Shown here: piece after piece, positions 55,896 to 63,972 of the stretch
Layout: each line of letters opens with the position of its first letter
Numbering within the stretch: the stretch's first letter is position 1
Source: Altericroceibacterium indicum
GTDB taxonomy: Bacteria > Pseudomonadota > Alphaproteobacteria > Sphingomonadales > Sphingomonadaceae
Assembly: GCF_009828105.1 (NCBI RefSeq)
Contig: NZ_WTYQ01000001.1
Span: 186,001 to 250,000, forward strand
Reading direction: 5' to 3'
DNA: 64,000 bases
Made by a program: the position numbers and the translations under genes
The notes under the pieces: model-generated
Seen by the model: the letters and a program-made list of their open reading frames with translations, nothing else
Told to the model about the DNA's origin: nothing
The model's database searches: none

Positions 55896-56445
55896 ACATT
55901 CTTGATCCGATCGCCCACGGCATAGCGCAGGAAGGGCGCCAACTCGGCGCTTGGCGCGACGTCCGCGCCTATGACGCCGAAGACTTGGCGCAATGGCTCG
56001 AACGCTCCGCCAACACTCAGATCTGGTTCTCCGCAGAGATCGGACGTCCTACCGAGGACGTGCTTGTCTTGCCCGAATGCTGGCGGCGCTGGTCCGAATC
56101 GACCGCGCCGAAACTCTCGCCTCTGCTATTCGAAGAAGCAATCAAGGACCGCCGCCAATCGCTGGTCAACTGGATCGAGGGCGCGGGCGAGCACCCTTTC
56201 GTCGTCGTCGCCGATTCACCCGACGAAGCGCTCGCCTTTCTCGCCCTCGCTTTGCGCGAAACAGACGGTAAGGCTGGGCTGCTGCACGACCGCGCGATCC
56301 TTGCGACCAGTCCCGAGGCGCTTGCGCGCATTGCTGCCGCGTCTCACGAAGCGATCCTCCTCGTCGCCGACCGTGAAACTGAACTCGCCGCCGCCAGTCT
56401 CACGCGCCGCCATAAGGTCATCGTCACCCACTCAAGCGTAAGCCC
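55896..56445 (+). pseudogene. Internal fragment of a large defence-like/NTPase protein
   Basis: A protein-like stretch reads in one frame from about 55896: KNILDPIAHGIAQEGRQLGA, then WRDVRAYDAEDLAQWLERSA, WFSAEIGRPTEDVLVLPECW, and on to AILLVADRETELAAASLTRR and KVIVTHSSVSP. It has no start (first candidate TTG 55985 lies inside the conserved part) and loses sense after about 56445, although the frame stays open to 56662. The DVRAYDAEDLAQWLE segment recalls very large NTPase or nuclease-linked proteins seen in defence loci, from memory only. This is the middle of a deleted gene. Confidence 0.5.
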
Positions 56446-56859
56446 GCAGGCGCAAGAGATCAGGCAAGCAGCCACTCGCAAAATGATGCCAGCTTGCAAA
56501 GCTAGCGCCATATGCAGTGCGCAAATGGTCGCGTTGACGCCTGCCTTGGAGCTTTCGGCAAGCAGAGCCTTTGAGTTGCGAAAACTTGGTGGCTTGAGCG
56601 CCAAACAATTGACGAGCTTACTTGCCTTGCCGCTTAGCTTACGTGCGTTTTGCGATACCTGATTGAACTACAACGGCATGGGCCGGTTCGCCTATGTGAA
56701 CGATTGGCGGGTAATGACAAACTGCTAAAGGCATCGCGAATGACTGCTACGTTGGCGCGGCCAGCCGGCAGCAACGTACTACATCGCCGTCGGGTGAGAG
56801 AAGTAATCGTCATACCCACCATCTTGCTTTCACAATGCTAGAGGCGGCATCCACGGCGG
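56446..56859. other. Region without a recognisable gene
   Basis: About 410 bp of mixed sequence between the NTPase-like fragment and the next gene fragment. Short frames on both strands (for example minus 56344-56604 and plus 56650-56841) have no ribosome sites and no family resemblance. Composition shifts to less GC-rich around 56460-56660, suggesting a junction of different inserted pieces. Confidence 0.5.
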
Positions 56860-57078
56860 CTATGCTTCAAAGTCAGGACGTGGCGCCGCAACATCTACAA
56901 GTACCACACCGTCTAGACCAGGGTGCGCAGCCCGAAGTTTTTCACGCGTTGTGGCGGATGATTCGTCTAACTCCCGAGTGTCGATATCCGAGAAGAAGGC
57001 AAGATAATCCGGCGGCTCGCCGTCGGGCCGCTCTGGCGGCCGAGGAATGTCCAAATAGCGATCACCAAGAACCTCGCG
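56860..57078 (-). pseudogene. C-terminal fragment of an unrecognised protein
   Basis: A minus-strand frame reads REVLGDRYLDIPRPPERPDG, then EPPDYLAFFSDIDTRELDES, ATTREKLRAAHPGLDGVVLV and DVAAPRPDFEA before its stop at 56860. The composition looks like real acidic soluble protein. It has no start of its own, and upstream it runs into the antisense of the integrase fragment at about 57080, so its N-terminus was lost at that junction. Family not recognised. Confidence 0.35.
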
Positions 57079-57510
57079 CGAGAGTTGCCCGAGCGATCGA
57101 AGAATGGTGAAGCGAACTATGTGACATTAGGGCCATGGGGACGCAGTTTGGCGCAGACCAGCCAGGAATGGCTTTTCGCATCTCCTCGCATAGACGGTCC
57201 GCACCTGTTCGGGTGGTTCAAGGCCCGGGACAGGGTTCACAGCCGGATGGAGCGGTTTGCCGGGATGGAAGTGCCCCGGTGGCATTTCCATGACCTGCGT
57301 CGCACGTTTCGATCACATGCCCGACGAATTGGTATCGATCGGGATATCGCAGAATTGATGCTCAACCATAAACGCAAAGGTCTTGAGGGCATCTACGACA
57401 GGAACATGGAGTTCGGACTGAGAGCAAAAGGGTTTGCCGCTTGGGAGGAATTTTTGGTTGCCATCGCACTTAAGGCAGGGGTGGCGTCTGAACTAGACGC
57501 ACCTCTTTGA
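57073..57510 (+). pseudogene. Tyrosine integrase, C-terminal fragment
   Basis: The frame enters integrase-like sequence at LPERSKNGEANYVTLGPWG (catalytic beta-hairpin Lys) and continues with WHFHDLRRTFRSHARRIGID (HxLR, second Arg), IAELMLNHKRKGLEGIYDRN (His and nucleophile Tyr), and WEEFLVAIA to the stop at 57510. The first catalytic Arg and everything before it are absent. With the fragment at 52746 it brackets the DUF4062 operon. The two pieces could come from one integrase whose middle (about 150 codons) was replaced, or from two elements. Confidence 0.75.
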
Positions 57511-57802
57511 GGAAGCGGCCAGCTCGCCACACGAATTGGGAGGTGGCCGTCCGTTCTTTCCTGTCGGGCGCGCATTTTCAACAGCGACCCGCTGATTAAG
57601 ATTCCAAGATAAATATTTTAAATCAGGTATTTGAATGCATTCGTTCATATTATTTCTTATCACGAACTCCCAGTAAATCCTATGTTTGCACAATGGGGCA
57701 CAACACAAAAGTGGTCACATGTTGTTGACAATATTGAAGAGGCGTTCGTCTAATTCGCCTTTGTGATCGAGGTCTACGTCAGCCATATCCTGTGCTGACT
57801 GG
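57511..57802. other. Non-coding, AT-rich, probable IS end region
   Basis: About 290 bp with an AT-rich core (57595-57660) and no gene. The part adjoining the IS3-family remnant (about 57690-57802) probably contains the outer end of that element, but I cannot identify a matching terminal inverted repeat because the other end is missing. Confidence 0.4.
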
Positions 57803-58036
57803 TCAACAGATGAATACGCCCGAGTTTTCTATACTCATCACGTGCTGCCGTTCGAACTCTACGGCCGACAGCATCCCGTTTCGAACATGCTTGCGTATTG
57901 GGTTATAGAACATCTCGATGTAATCGAGCACATCCTGCCTGACCTCGTCGCGTGAGCGATAACTCCGTTGCCGGATGCGTTCGCACTTGAGAGGTTTGAA
58001 CAAGCTCTCGACCATTGCCCCTTCGATGGGCTCAGG
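57803..58036 (-). mobile_element. IS3-family transposase (orfB) C-terminal remnant
   Basis: The frame reads EGAMVESLFKPLKCERIRQR, SYRSRDEVRQDVLDYIEMFY, NPIRKHVRNGMLSAVEFERQ and ends SIENSGVFIC. This is the end of the rve integrase core of IS3-group transposases, with the conserved Glu in MVES and the YIEMFYN segment. Only about 75 residues remain. It abuts the truncated ABC-F gene at about 58036, so the element or a later deletion cut both. Confidence 0.8.
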
Positions 58037-58391
58037 GCAGTATGGGGAGCGTCCAGTCGGCCACGGTCAGGTCTTCGGCCGTAGCCCCGTCCCAATCTGC
58101 ACGCTCAAGCTGGTCGAGCGCCGCGCACATGCCGAGAAAATCGGCGATGGTTTCATCAGGATGCGCGATGGCTTCCTGACGCATCACGGCAAGTGACCCT
58201 GTGGCGCCTACCCATCCGGAGGCCGGGCGCAGGTGGCCGGCGATCAGGCGCAGAAGCGTGCTTTTGCCGGTGCCGTTGCGTCCCACGAGGCCGGTGCGCT
58301 CGGGGCCGAAGGTCAGGCTGAGATCGGAGAAAAGCGGTGTGCCGTCAGACGTGAGCCAGGACAGGCAGGAAAGAGAAACGGATGCAGGCAT
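58032..58391 (-). pseudogene. ABC-F family ATPase, N-terminal fragment
   Basis: 119 aa from ATG 58391. TPLFSDLSLTFGPERTGLVG, Walker A GRNGTGKSTLLRLIAGHL and VMRQEAIAHPDETIADFLG match the first nucleotide-binding domain of ABC-F proteins (Uup/EttA/YheS type, ribosome-associated). After ATAEDLTVADWTLP the frame ends three residues later at the IS3 remnant; the signature motif, Walker B and the second ATPase domain are gone. Not functional. Confidence 0.8.
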
Positions 58392-58485
58392 GGGACAGGA
58401 CTTCTCGCAGCGAAACCAGAGGGGTGAAGGCGGCGATCATCAGGTCCATTTCGAGAACATCTCCTGCGCTGCAATGGCTGTTAGT

Positions 58486-58542
58486 TTAGGGACACCTGCA
58501 CGCTGCTTCAAGAATGGCCTGAACGTCCGCTTTAGTTGTCAT
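58486..58542 (-). pseudogene. Very short truncated reading frame
   Basis: ATG 58540-58542 has a good AAGGGA 6 bp upstream and encodes MTTKADVQAILEAACRCP before TAA. Start and ribosome site look genuine but the frame is only 18 codons, so this is probably the 5' stub of a gene deleted when the neighbouring IS arrived. It lies downstream of the P450 gene on the same strand. Nothing recognisable occupies 58392-58485. Confidence 0.35.
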
Positions 58543-58611
58543 GAGACGTCCCTTTATCGAGCCTATCACCCGCACCCGACCATCGCGGGTGTTCTGCCAG
58601 CCAAGGCGGAG

Positions 58612-58638
58612 GGAGGGGCGCCGCGCGGGCGCCCCTCC
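58612..58638 (-). terminator. Strong hairpin after the P450 gene
   Basis: GGAGGGGCGCC (58612-58622) and GGCGCCCCTCC (58628-58638) are exact 11-bp arms around GCGCG, starting a few bases after the P450 stop. There is no U-tract, so it may stabilise the mRNA 3' end or act as a Rho-assisted terminator. Confidence 0.6.
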
Positions 58639-58640
58639 GA

Positions 58641-59876
58641 TCAGTCCGCCGGCCAGCGCAGGACGAATGGCTGGCACCCGCCCACTATGCCGCCGTTGTG
58701 GCGGATGGTCTGGCCCGGCTCCAGTTCGAAGCTGGGGATGCGCGCGAACCACTCTTCGAGCAGCACCTTCATCTCCATGCGGGCGAGGAACTGGCCGGGG
58801 CAGGTATGGTTGCCGTTGCCGAAGACCATGTGATTGCGGACCTTGCGGTCGAGATCGAAGGCCATCGGGTTGTCGTTGATCGCGTCGTTGAGCGCATAAA
58901 GCTCGGTCGGCGCGATCACCATGTCCCCCTTGCGCAGGGTCACGCCGTCGACCTCGGTATCGGCCACCAGCTCGCGTGCGGACGACACCAGCGGCATGCG
59001 GCGCAGGCATTCGTTGATCGCCGCGTGATGGCAGGTGGGATCGGTGGCGATGCGGGCCTGTATCTCCGGCGCCTGAGCCAGTGTGCTCATGGTGAAGCTC
59101 ATGAAGTTCACCACCGTATCGAGGCCGCCGACCAGAACTTGGCTGGCGAGACGCGCCGCTTCGTCCTCCGTCATCGGGCGATCGTTGACCTTGCTCTGCG
59201 TGATATGGGTCAGCAGGTCTTCCCGACTGGAATTGCGCCGTTCATCGAGGATCGGCTTGAGATAGGCCTTGAACGAGGCGGTCGCCTCGGCCGGCGTCAT
59301 GCTGCCATCGGGCCGGGTGAACTGGTCCGCCAGATGCTTCAGCCTCGGCAGGTGCTCGACCGGCAGATCGACCAGCTCCATGAACACCCGCAAGGGCAGC
59401 TGCTCGGCGAACTCGTGGACGAACTCGCAGCGACCATTGGCGACAAACCCCTCGATCAGTTCCGCAGTGAGCTTGCGGACCTTCGGTTCGAGCGGTTTGA
59501 TGGCCGAACCATACAGCTTGTCGTTCAGAACCTTGCGATAGGGCCGGTGGACCGGGGGATCGAGCGACAGGGGCAAGAGGTCGCCATAGGCTTCCCCCGC
59601 CGTCGACTTGGGCACCAGCACGACACGGCTCGAAAAGCGCGACGCATCGGAAAAGACCTCGCCGATCAGCTCGGGTGAAAGCGCGATCCAGTGCCCTTCG
59701 TTGTGCGGGGTCCAGACGATCGCATGCTGCGTGGAATCGCGCAGCTGGACCCAGGCCTTGTGCAGATCGTGCTGTCCGTCGAACGGGTTGTAGATATCGA
59801 AATCCACGACCCGGTCGTCAGGCAGGCCTTCCGGCCTTGTGGCTGTTGCCGGTGGAGCAAGCGTTGTGTCGGTCAT
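58641..59876 (-). CDS. Cytochrome P450, CYP101 (P450cam)-like
   Basis: 411 aa from MTDTTLAPPATATRPEGLPD, 4 bp after the upstream flavoprotein gene. The heme-binding loop VFGNGNHTCPGQFLARMEMK supplies the thiolate Cys, EINECLRR-type ExxR appears as INECLRRMPLV, and the I helix VLVGGLDTVVNFMSFTMSTL carries the Asp-Thr proton-delivery pair. LVGGLDTVVNF and the C-terminal GIVGGCQPFVLRW closely recall CYP101A1 of camphor catabolism and its sphingomonad relatives. The substrate is probably a terpenoid or similar alicyclic compound. No ferredoxin or ferredoxin reductase gene is in view. Confidence 0.9.
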   Translation of the reverse strand: MTDTTLAPPATATRPEGLPDDRVVDFDIYNPFDGQHDLHKAWVQLRDSTQHAIVWTPHNEGHWIALSPELIGEVFSDASRFSSRVVLVPKSTAGEAYGDLLPLSLDPPVHRPYRKVLNDKLYGSAIKPLEPKVRKLTAELIEGFVANGRCEFVHEFAEQLPLRVFMELVDLPVEHLPRLKHLADQFTRPDGSMTPAEATASFKAYLKPILDERRNSSREDLLTHITQSKVNDRPMTEDEAARLASQVLVGGLDTVVNFMSFTMSTLAQAPEIQARIATDPTCHHAAINECLRRMPLVSSARELVADTEVDGVTLRKGDMVIAPTELYALNDAINDNPMAFDLDRKVRNHMVFGNGNHTCPGQFLARMEMKVLLEEWFARIPSFELEPGQTIRHNGGIVGGCQPFVLRWPAD

Positions 59877-59880
59877 GGCG

Positions 59881-60969
59881 TCACTCCGCTGCTGCGAATG
59901 CATCGACCGGAAGGTTGGGCACAACCTCCCGGGCAAGCCGCGTCATCGATTCTTCCCACGGGGTGGGATTGTCGATGTAGTCGTAGCTGTAGGTGAGCAG
60001 GGTGCCGAAGCCGCCGCCGAGCTGGTCGACCCAGCTTTCGAACTTCTCGCGCACGGTTTCCACCGAGCCGACGATCCAGAAGTGGTCGGCGAGGAATTCG
60101 GGCGTCACATCGGACACGGAATAGTCGGTGCCCTCCGTCATCGCTTCGGCCAGCCCGAAGGCGTGATAGGTGGGGAGCAGATATTCCCGCCATGCGCGGC
60201 CCATGCCACCTTCGAGCGCCAGCTTGCGCGCTTCGGCATCGGTGTCGGCGATGAACACATCGCGCACCACGCGGTGCATCGTGCGGTCGCCGTGACGACC
60301 GGCCTCGGCAGCGGCTTCGCGATAGACCCGGAAGTGATCGATCAGCGCCGAATTGCTCGAATAGACCGATGCGGGCGAATAGCCGTGCGCCCCCGCATAG
60401 CGGATCGAGGGCGAATTGGGGCTGAGGCCGGTCATGGCCATGGGCATGGTGCCGCCCCAGGGCTTCTGGTCGCGAATGGGGTGCGCCGCATCGCCTTCGG
60501 GCAGCGATGCGCTCCAGAACTCGCCCTGATAGTCGAACGGCTCGCCCTTCCAGATCATCTCCATGATCTTGACCGATTCCTGCATCATCAGGTGATTTTT
60601 CTTCATGTCGGTGAGGCCGCGCAGCTTGGCGTCGGTGGGGTAGGCACCGGGCGCGACGCCCATCTGGTAGCGCCCCTTGAGGATATGGCTCAGCCAGGCG
60701 GCCTGCGTCGCAAGGGTAGCGGGGTGGTAGTAGGGGAGCAGATGGGCGAGCGGGCCGAGCTTGATGCGTTCGGTGACGCGGGCAGCGGCTGCGATCACCA
60801 GTTCGGGGCTGGGGATGGCTTCCCAGTTGAGGGTGGCGTGCTCGCCGACCCAGTACTCCGAATAGCCCGCCTTGTCAGCCACTACGGCCTGGTTGACGGC
60901 CCAGTCGAACACCTGCTCCGGCGTGCGCTCGGGCGGCAGGAACGGCGTCTGAAACACTCCAACTTCCAT
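59881..60969 (-). CDS. LLM-class flavin-dependent monooxygenase
   Basis: 362 aa from MEVGVFQTPFLPPERTPEQV (60969; an ATG four codons upstream is possible). It is a luciferase-like TIM barrel: YWVGEHATLNWEAIPSPELV, IKLGPLAHLLPYYHPATLAT, YQMGVAPGAYPTDAKLRG and IVGSVETVREKFESWVDQLG. These enzymes use FMNH2 and oxygen; relatives perform Baeyer-Villiger or hydroxylation steps in terpene and camphor-ketone degradation. Coupled to the P450 gene and divergent from the TetR gene. Confidence 0.87.
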   Translation of the reverse strand: MEVGVFQTPFLPPERTPEQVFDWAVNQAVVADKAGYSEYWVGEHATLNWEAIPSPELVIAAAARVTERIKLGPLAHLLPYYHPATLATQAAWLSHILKGRYQMGVAPGAYPTDAKLRGLTDMKKNHLMMQESVKIMEMIWKGEPFDYQGEFWSASLPEGDAAHPIRDQKPWGGTMPMAMTGLSPNSPSIRYAGAHGYSPASVYSSNSALIDHFRVYREAAAEAGRHGDRTMHRVVRDVFIADTDAEARKLALEGGMGRAWREYLLPTYHAFGLAEAMTEGTDYSVSDVTPEFLADHFWIVGSVETVREKFESWVDQLGGGFGTLLTYSYDYIDNPTPWEESMTRLAREVVPNLPVDAFAAAE

Positions 60970-60996
60970 AACATCCTCCATTCTTACGATCTTATT

Positions 60997-61013
60997 AGCA
61001 CAGGTGTGATATT
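60997..61013. promoter_or_regulatory. Candidate TetR operator 1
   Basis: AGCACAGGTGTGATAT contains the core CACAGGTGT, shared with the second site at 61067-61086. It lies about 30 bp upstream of the flavoprotein gene in the divergent promoter region. Confidence 0.5.
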
Positions 61014-61066
61014 TATGGCTGGTCGAGTCAACATGCTTGCGCGAATATCGGCTGAAAATTGGCGAA

Positions 61067-61086
61067 TAATATCACAGGTGTTATAT
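61067..61086. promoter_or_regulatory. Candidate TetR operator 2
   Basis: TAATATCACAGGTGTTATAT is an imperfect palindrome (ATATnACA..TGTnATAT) around the same CACAGGTGT core, about 40 bp before the TetR gene. Two copies of one motif in a divergent promoter fit autoregulation plus control of the catabolic genes. Confidence 0.55.
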
Positions 61087-61124
61087 TGCTTGACGCGGGT
61101 TTCGATGTCAGGCAGGTCGCCAGC

Positions 61125-61799
61125 ATGTCTTCCAAACGGCTCAAAGGACCGGATACCGAGCCCCAGCCGGCGACTCGCGAACGCTTGATTCTCGAAGCCG
61201 AGCGCCTGTTCGGGGAAAGAGGGATCGACGGGGTCACCATGCGCATGATCTGCGAGGCGGCGGGTCAGAAGTTTGCCGGCTCGGTGCAGTATCACTTCGG
61301 CGATCTCGAAGGCCTTCTCTACGCCGTGTTCGAGTATCGGGAAGAGCGACTCCAGCCGCAGCGGCGGGCCATTCTGGACGAGGCCAGGACGCACGGGCTT
61401 ACGGGCGATCTGCGCCAGCTGCTCAGGGCCGTGTTCGAGCCCAATTATCGCATGTTCGCCGATGAGGGGCATATCTCGTACATGCGCTGCCACGCGGCCT
61501 ATCTGACAACGCACCGGCCGCGCGGGGTGGAGCATCCGGTCGACCGGGCAAGCCCGACCACCGTCGCCCTGCGCGAGGCGATGGACCTTCTCGACCGGCG
61601 GCTGGCGGTGCTCGGGCCAAGCCTGCCCACGCGCAGGCTGGAGTGCGTGGGGACCATGTTCCTGCTCGGGATGGTCGAATATGCCGCCGATCCGTCGCGC
61701 TATGCCATGTCGGTGGAGCGCTGGTACGAGGAGCTACTCGACATGATGGTTCAGGCCATCAGCGTCTTGCCGCGCGTTACCGGCGACGCGCAAGCGTGA
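61125..61799 (+). CDS. TetR-family transcriptional regulator
   Basis: 224 aa from MSSKRLKGPDTEPQPATRER (61125); the frame is open from 61059 but the upstream part overlaps operator 2. N-terminal TetR HTH: RERLILEAERLFGERGIDGV, TMRMICEAAGQKFAGSVQYH. The C-terminal ligand domain is typical in length. It probably represses the divergent LLM-P450 pair and perhaps the SDR-thiolase genes until an inducer binds. Convergent with the SDR gene, stops 20 bp apart. Confidence 0.88.
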   Translation: MSSKRLKGPDTEPQPATRERLILEAERLFGERGIDGVTMRMICEAAGQKFAGSVQYHFGDLEGLLYAVFEYREERLQPQRRAILDEARTHGLTGDLRQLLRAVFEPNYRMFADEGHISYMRCHAAYLTTHRPRGVEHPVDRASPTTVALREAMDLLDRRLAVLGPSLPTRRLECVGTMFLLGMVEYAADPSRYAMSVERWYEELLDMMVQAISVLPRVTGDAQA

Positions 61800-61819
61800 C
61801 CCCGGCGTGACCGGCCAGA

Positions 61820-62737
61820 TCAGTCCCTGGCGAACAGCGGCGGAATGACGAGCAGCTCCTCGCCGGTCGAACCGGGATCGAGATAGTCGCCCAGTTCGCG
61901 AATCTGCGCCTCGTGCGATGCGAGGTCTTCGGGGCTGTGATCGGGGTTGAAATAGCCTTCGCCGACCACGAAGCCGACCCGTGCCACCTTGCCCGAGGAA
62001 CTGGAGAAGATTTCGCCGTTGAGCCCGGTGCTGCGATGGGCAAGCCACAGCACGGTCGGGGCGACGATGGAGGGTGGCCCCATCGGCACCTTGCCTTGCG
62101 CGATATCCTCGCGCCAGTCGTCGCCCTCGGAGGCTTTGCCGCCGAAGAAGGCATCGCGGTTCATGCGCGTGACGGCCATCGGCGCCACCGCGTTGACCGT
62201 GATGCCGGTGCCGATTGCATCCTGCGCCGCGCATTTGGTGAAGCCGGCCACAGCCAGCTTGGCCGCGCCATAGGCACCCAGTGCGGCATTCCCGGCAAAG
62301 CCCGCGTTCGAGGTGGTGTTGACGATCCGGCCATAGCCGCTTTCGAGCATATGCGGCCAGGCGGCGGCGCACATGTGGAAGGTGCCGTCGAGCGTGACCG
62401 ATTGCATCGCTCGCCAGTCGGTCTCGGCAATGTCGGGCACGGCGGCAAAATTGATGATGCCGGCGTTGTTGATCAGGACCGTGAGCTTGCCGAACTGCGC
62501 AAGGGCGGCAGCGACCACCGCCTGAGCGCCCGCGCGCTCGGCCACCGAATGGGTGTTGGCGATGGCCTTGCCCCCGGCAGCCTCGATTTCGCTGACGACG
62601 CTTGCCGCCACGGCCGCCTCGATATCGTTGACGACCACGCTTGCTCCGCGCGTGGCGAAGGCGAGCGCATATTCACGCCCGAGCCCCTGACCTGCTCCGG
62701 TGACGATCACCACTTCGTCATCAAACCGCATTGTCAT
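61820..62737 (-). CDS. Short-chain dehydrogenase/reductase
   Basis: 305 aa from MTMRFDDEVVIVTGAGQGLG (GGAG about 9 bp upstream). Rossmann motif TGAGQGLG, VINNAG-type LINNAGI, catalytic Ser in NTTSNAGFAG and YGAAK are present. The C-terminal extension of about 50 residues (YFNPDHSPEDLASHEAQIRE) resembles SDRs acting on acyl-CoA or steroid and terpenoid intermediates. Likely oxidises an alcohol made upstream in the pathway. Thiolase lies 29 bp upstream on the same strand. Confidence 0.88.
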   Translation of the reverse strand: MTMRFDDEVVIVTGAGQGLGREYALAFATRGASVVVNDIEAAVAASVVSEIEAAGGKAIANTHSVAERAGAQAVVAAALAQFGKLTVLINNAGIINFAAVPDIAETDWRAMQSVTLDGTFHMCAAAWPHMLESGYGRIVNTTSNAGFAGNAALGAYGAAKLAVAGFTKCAAQDAIGTGITVNAVAPMAVTRMNRDAFFGGKASEGDDWREDIAQGKVPMGPPSIVAPTVLWLAHRSTGLNGEIFSSSSGKVARVGFVVGEGYFNPDHSPEDLASHEAQIRELGDYLDPGSTGEELLVIPPLFARD

Positions 62738-62766
62738 ACCCGCCACTCCTTCGAGGCCAGCTCCGG

Positions 62767-63972
62767 TTAGCCGGGGATTTCGAACAGACCCGCCGAGCCC
62801 ATCCCGCCCGCGACGCACATCGACACCACGGCGTAGCGAACGCCACGCCTGCGTGCTTCGAGCAGAATGCTGCCCGTCAGGCGCGCGCCGGTCATACCGA
62901 AGGGGTGGCCCAGCGCGATTGCGCCGCCGTTAACGTTGATCTTCTCGGGATCGATACCGAGCTTGTCGCGGCAGTAGAGGTACTGGCTGGCGAAGGCCTC
63001 GTTGATCTCCCACAGGCCGATATCTTCCACCTTCAGGCCCGCTCGATCGAGCAGCCTGGGAATGGCGAAGACCGGTCCGATGCCCATTTCCTCCGGCGGG
63101 CAGCCGGCGGACTGGAAGCCGCGGAAGATGCCGAGAATCTCCTTGCCCTCGGCTTCGGCCATGCTCCGCTCCATCAGGATCTGCGCGGCCGCGCCATCGG
63201 ACAACTGGCTGGCATTGCCGGCCGTCACGTGCTGGCCCTCCTTGACGATCTGCCCGTCCTTCCACACCGGCTTCAATCCGGCGAGCTTCTCTGCCGTCGT
63301 ATCGGCGCGGATGCCTTCGTCGCTGGAGAGGATGACTTCTTCGCGCCCGGTCACGCTGCCATCCTTGGCGATGATATTCCTGGTGACGGTTATTGGCGTG
63401 ATTTCTTCACCCAGCCGTCCTGCGTCGGTGGCGGCGGCGGCGCGCTGGTGGCTGATGGCCGCAATGGCATCCTGCTGCTCGCGGCTGATGCCGTACTTGT
63501 CCGCCACGATCTCGGCGGTTTCGATCATGGCCATGTAGGCATGCGGTTGCCGGTCGAGCACGGCCTTGGGCTGGGCCCGGTAGGTGGGCGTATGCTGGTT
63601 GCGGGTATGGGTAATGCTTTCGGCGCCGCCCGTCAGCGCCACGTCCATGTCATTGGCCATGATGCCGCGCGCCGCGAAGGCGAGGGTGGTCAGCCCCGAG
63701 CCGCATTTGCGGTCGAGCGTCGTGCCGGGCAGCGAGATCGGCAGTCCGGCCGCGAAAATGGCCGTACGCGCAAGGTTGCTGCCCTGCGTGCCGAATTGCG
63801 TGCCGACCCCGATGAGAACATCGTCGATCCGCTTCGGGTCGATTCCGGCCCGCTCGATGGCGGCCTTCATGACATGGCCGGTGAATTCGGGGGCATCGGT
63901 GTCGTTGAGGGCGCCCTTGAACGCGCGTGCGACGCCCGTGCGGGCAGTTGAGACGATTGCGGCTTCACGCAT
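62767..63972 (-). CDS. Thiolase (acetyl-CoA C-acyltransferase)
   Basis: Protein of 401 aa. The nucleophilic Cys in LDRKCGSGLTTLAFAARGI (about 90), NVNGGAIALGHPFGMTGARL (active His) and CVAGGMGSAGLFEI (second Cys) are intact. It cleaves 3-ketoacyl-CoA in beta-oxidation-type degradation. First gene of the thiolase-SDR pair; the remaining 28 bp to the right edge contain its upstream region only, so further operon genes may lie outside. Confidence 0.92.
   Translation of the reverse strand: MREAAIVSTARTGVARAFKGALNDTDAPEFTGHVMKAAIERAGIDPKRIDDVLIGVGTQFGTQGSNLARTAIFAAGLPISLPGTTLDRKCGSGLTTLAFAARGIMANDMDVALTGGAESITHTRNQHTPTYRAQPKAVLDRQPHAYMAMIETAEIVADKYGISREQQDAIAAISHQRAAAATDAGRLGEEITPITVTRNIIAKDGSVTGREEVILSSDEGIRADTTAEKLAGLKPVWKDGQIVKEGQHVTAGNASQLSDGAAAQILMERSMAEAEGKEILGIFRGFQSAGCPPEEMGIGPVFAIPRLLDRAGLKVEDIGLWEINEAFASQYLYCRDKLGIDPEKINVNGGAIALGHPFGMTGARLTGSILLEARRRGVRYAVVSMCVAGGMGSAGLFEIPG

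Noticed and set aside
59839-61188. 449-aa plus-strand frame across the P450/LLM boundary
   Set aside because: It is a GC-rich shadow of the flavoprotein gene, whose minus-strand frame has full luciferase-like motifs.
62731-63951. 406-aa plus-strand frame antisense to thiolase
   Set aside because: Thiolase on the minus strand has both catalytic Cys and the His motif; the plus frame is an open shadow typical of high-GC DNA.
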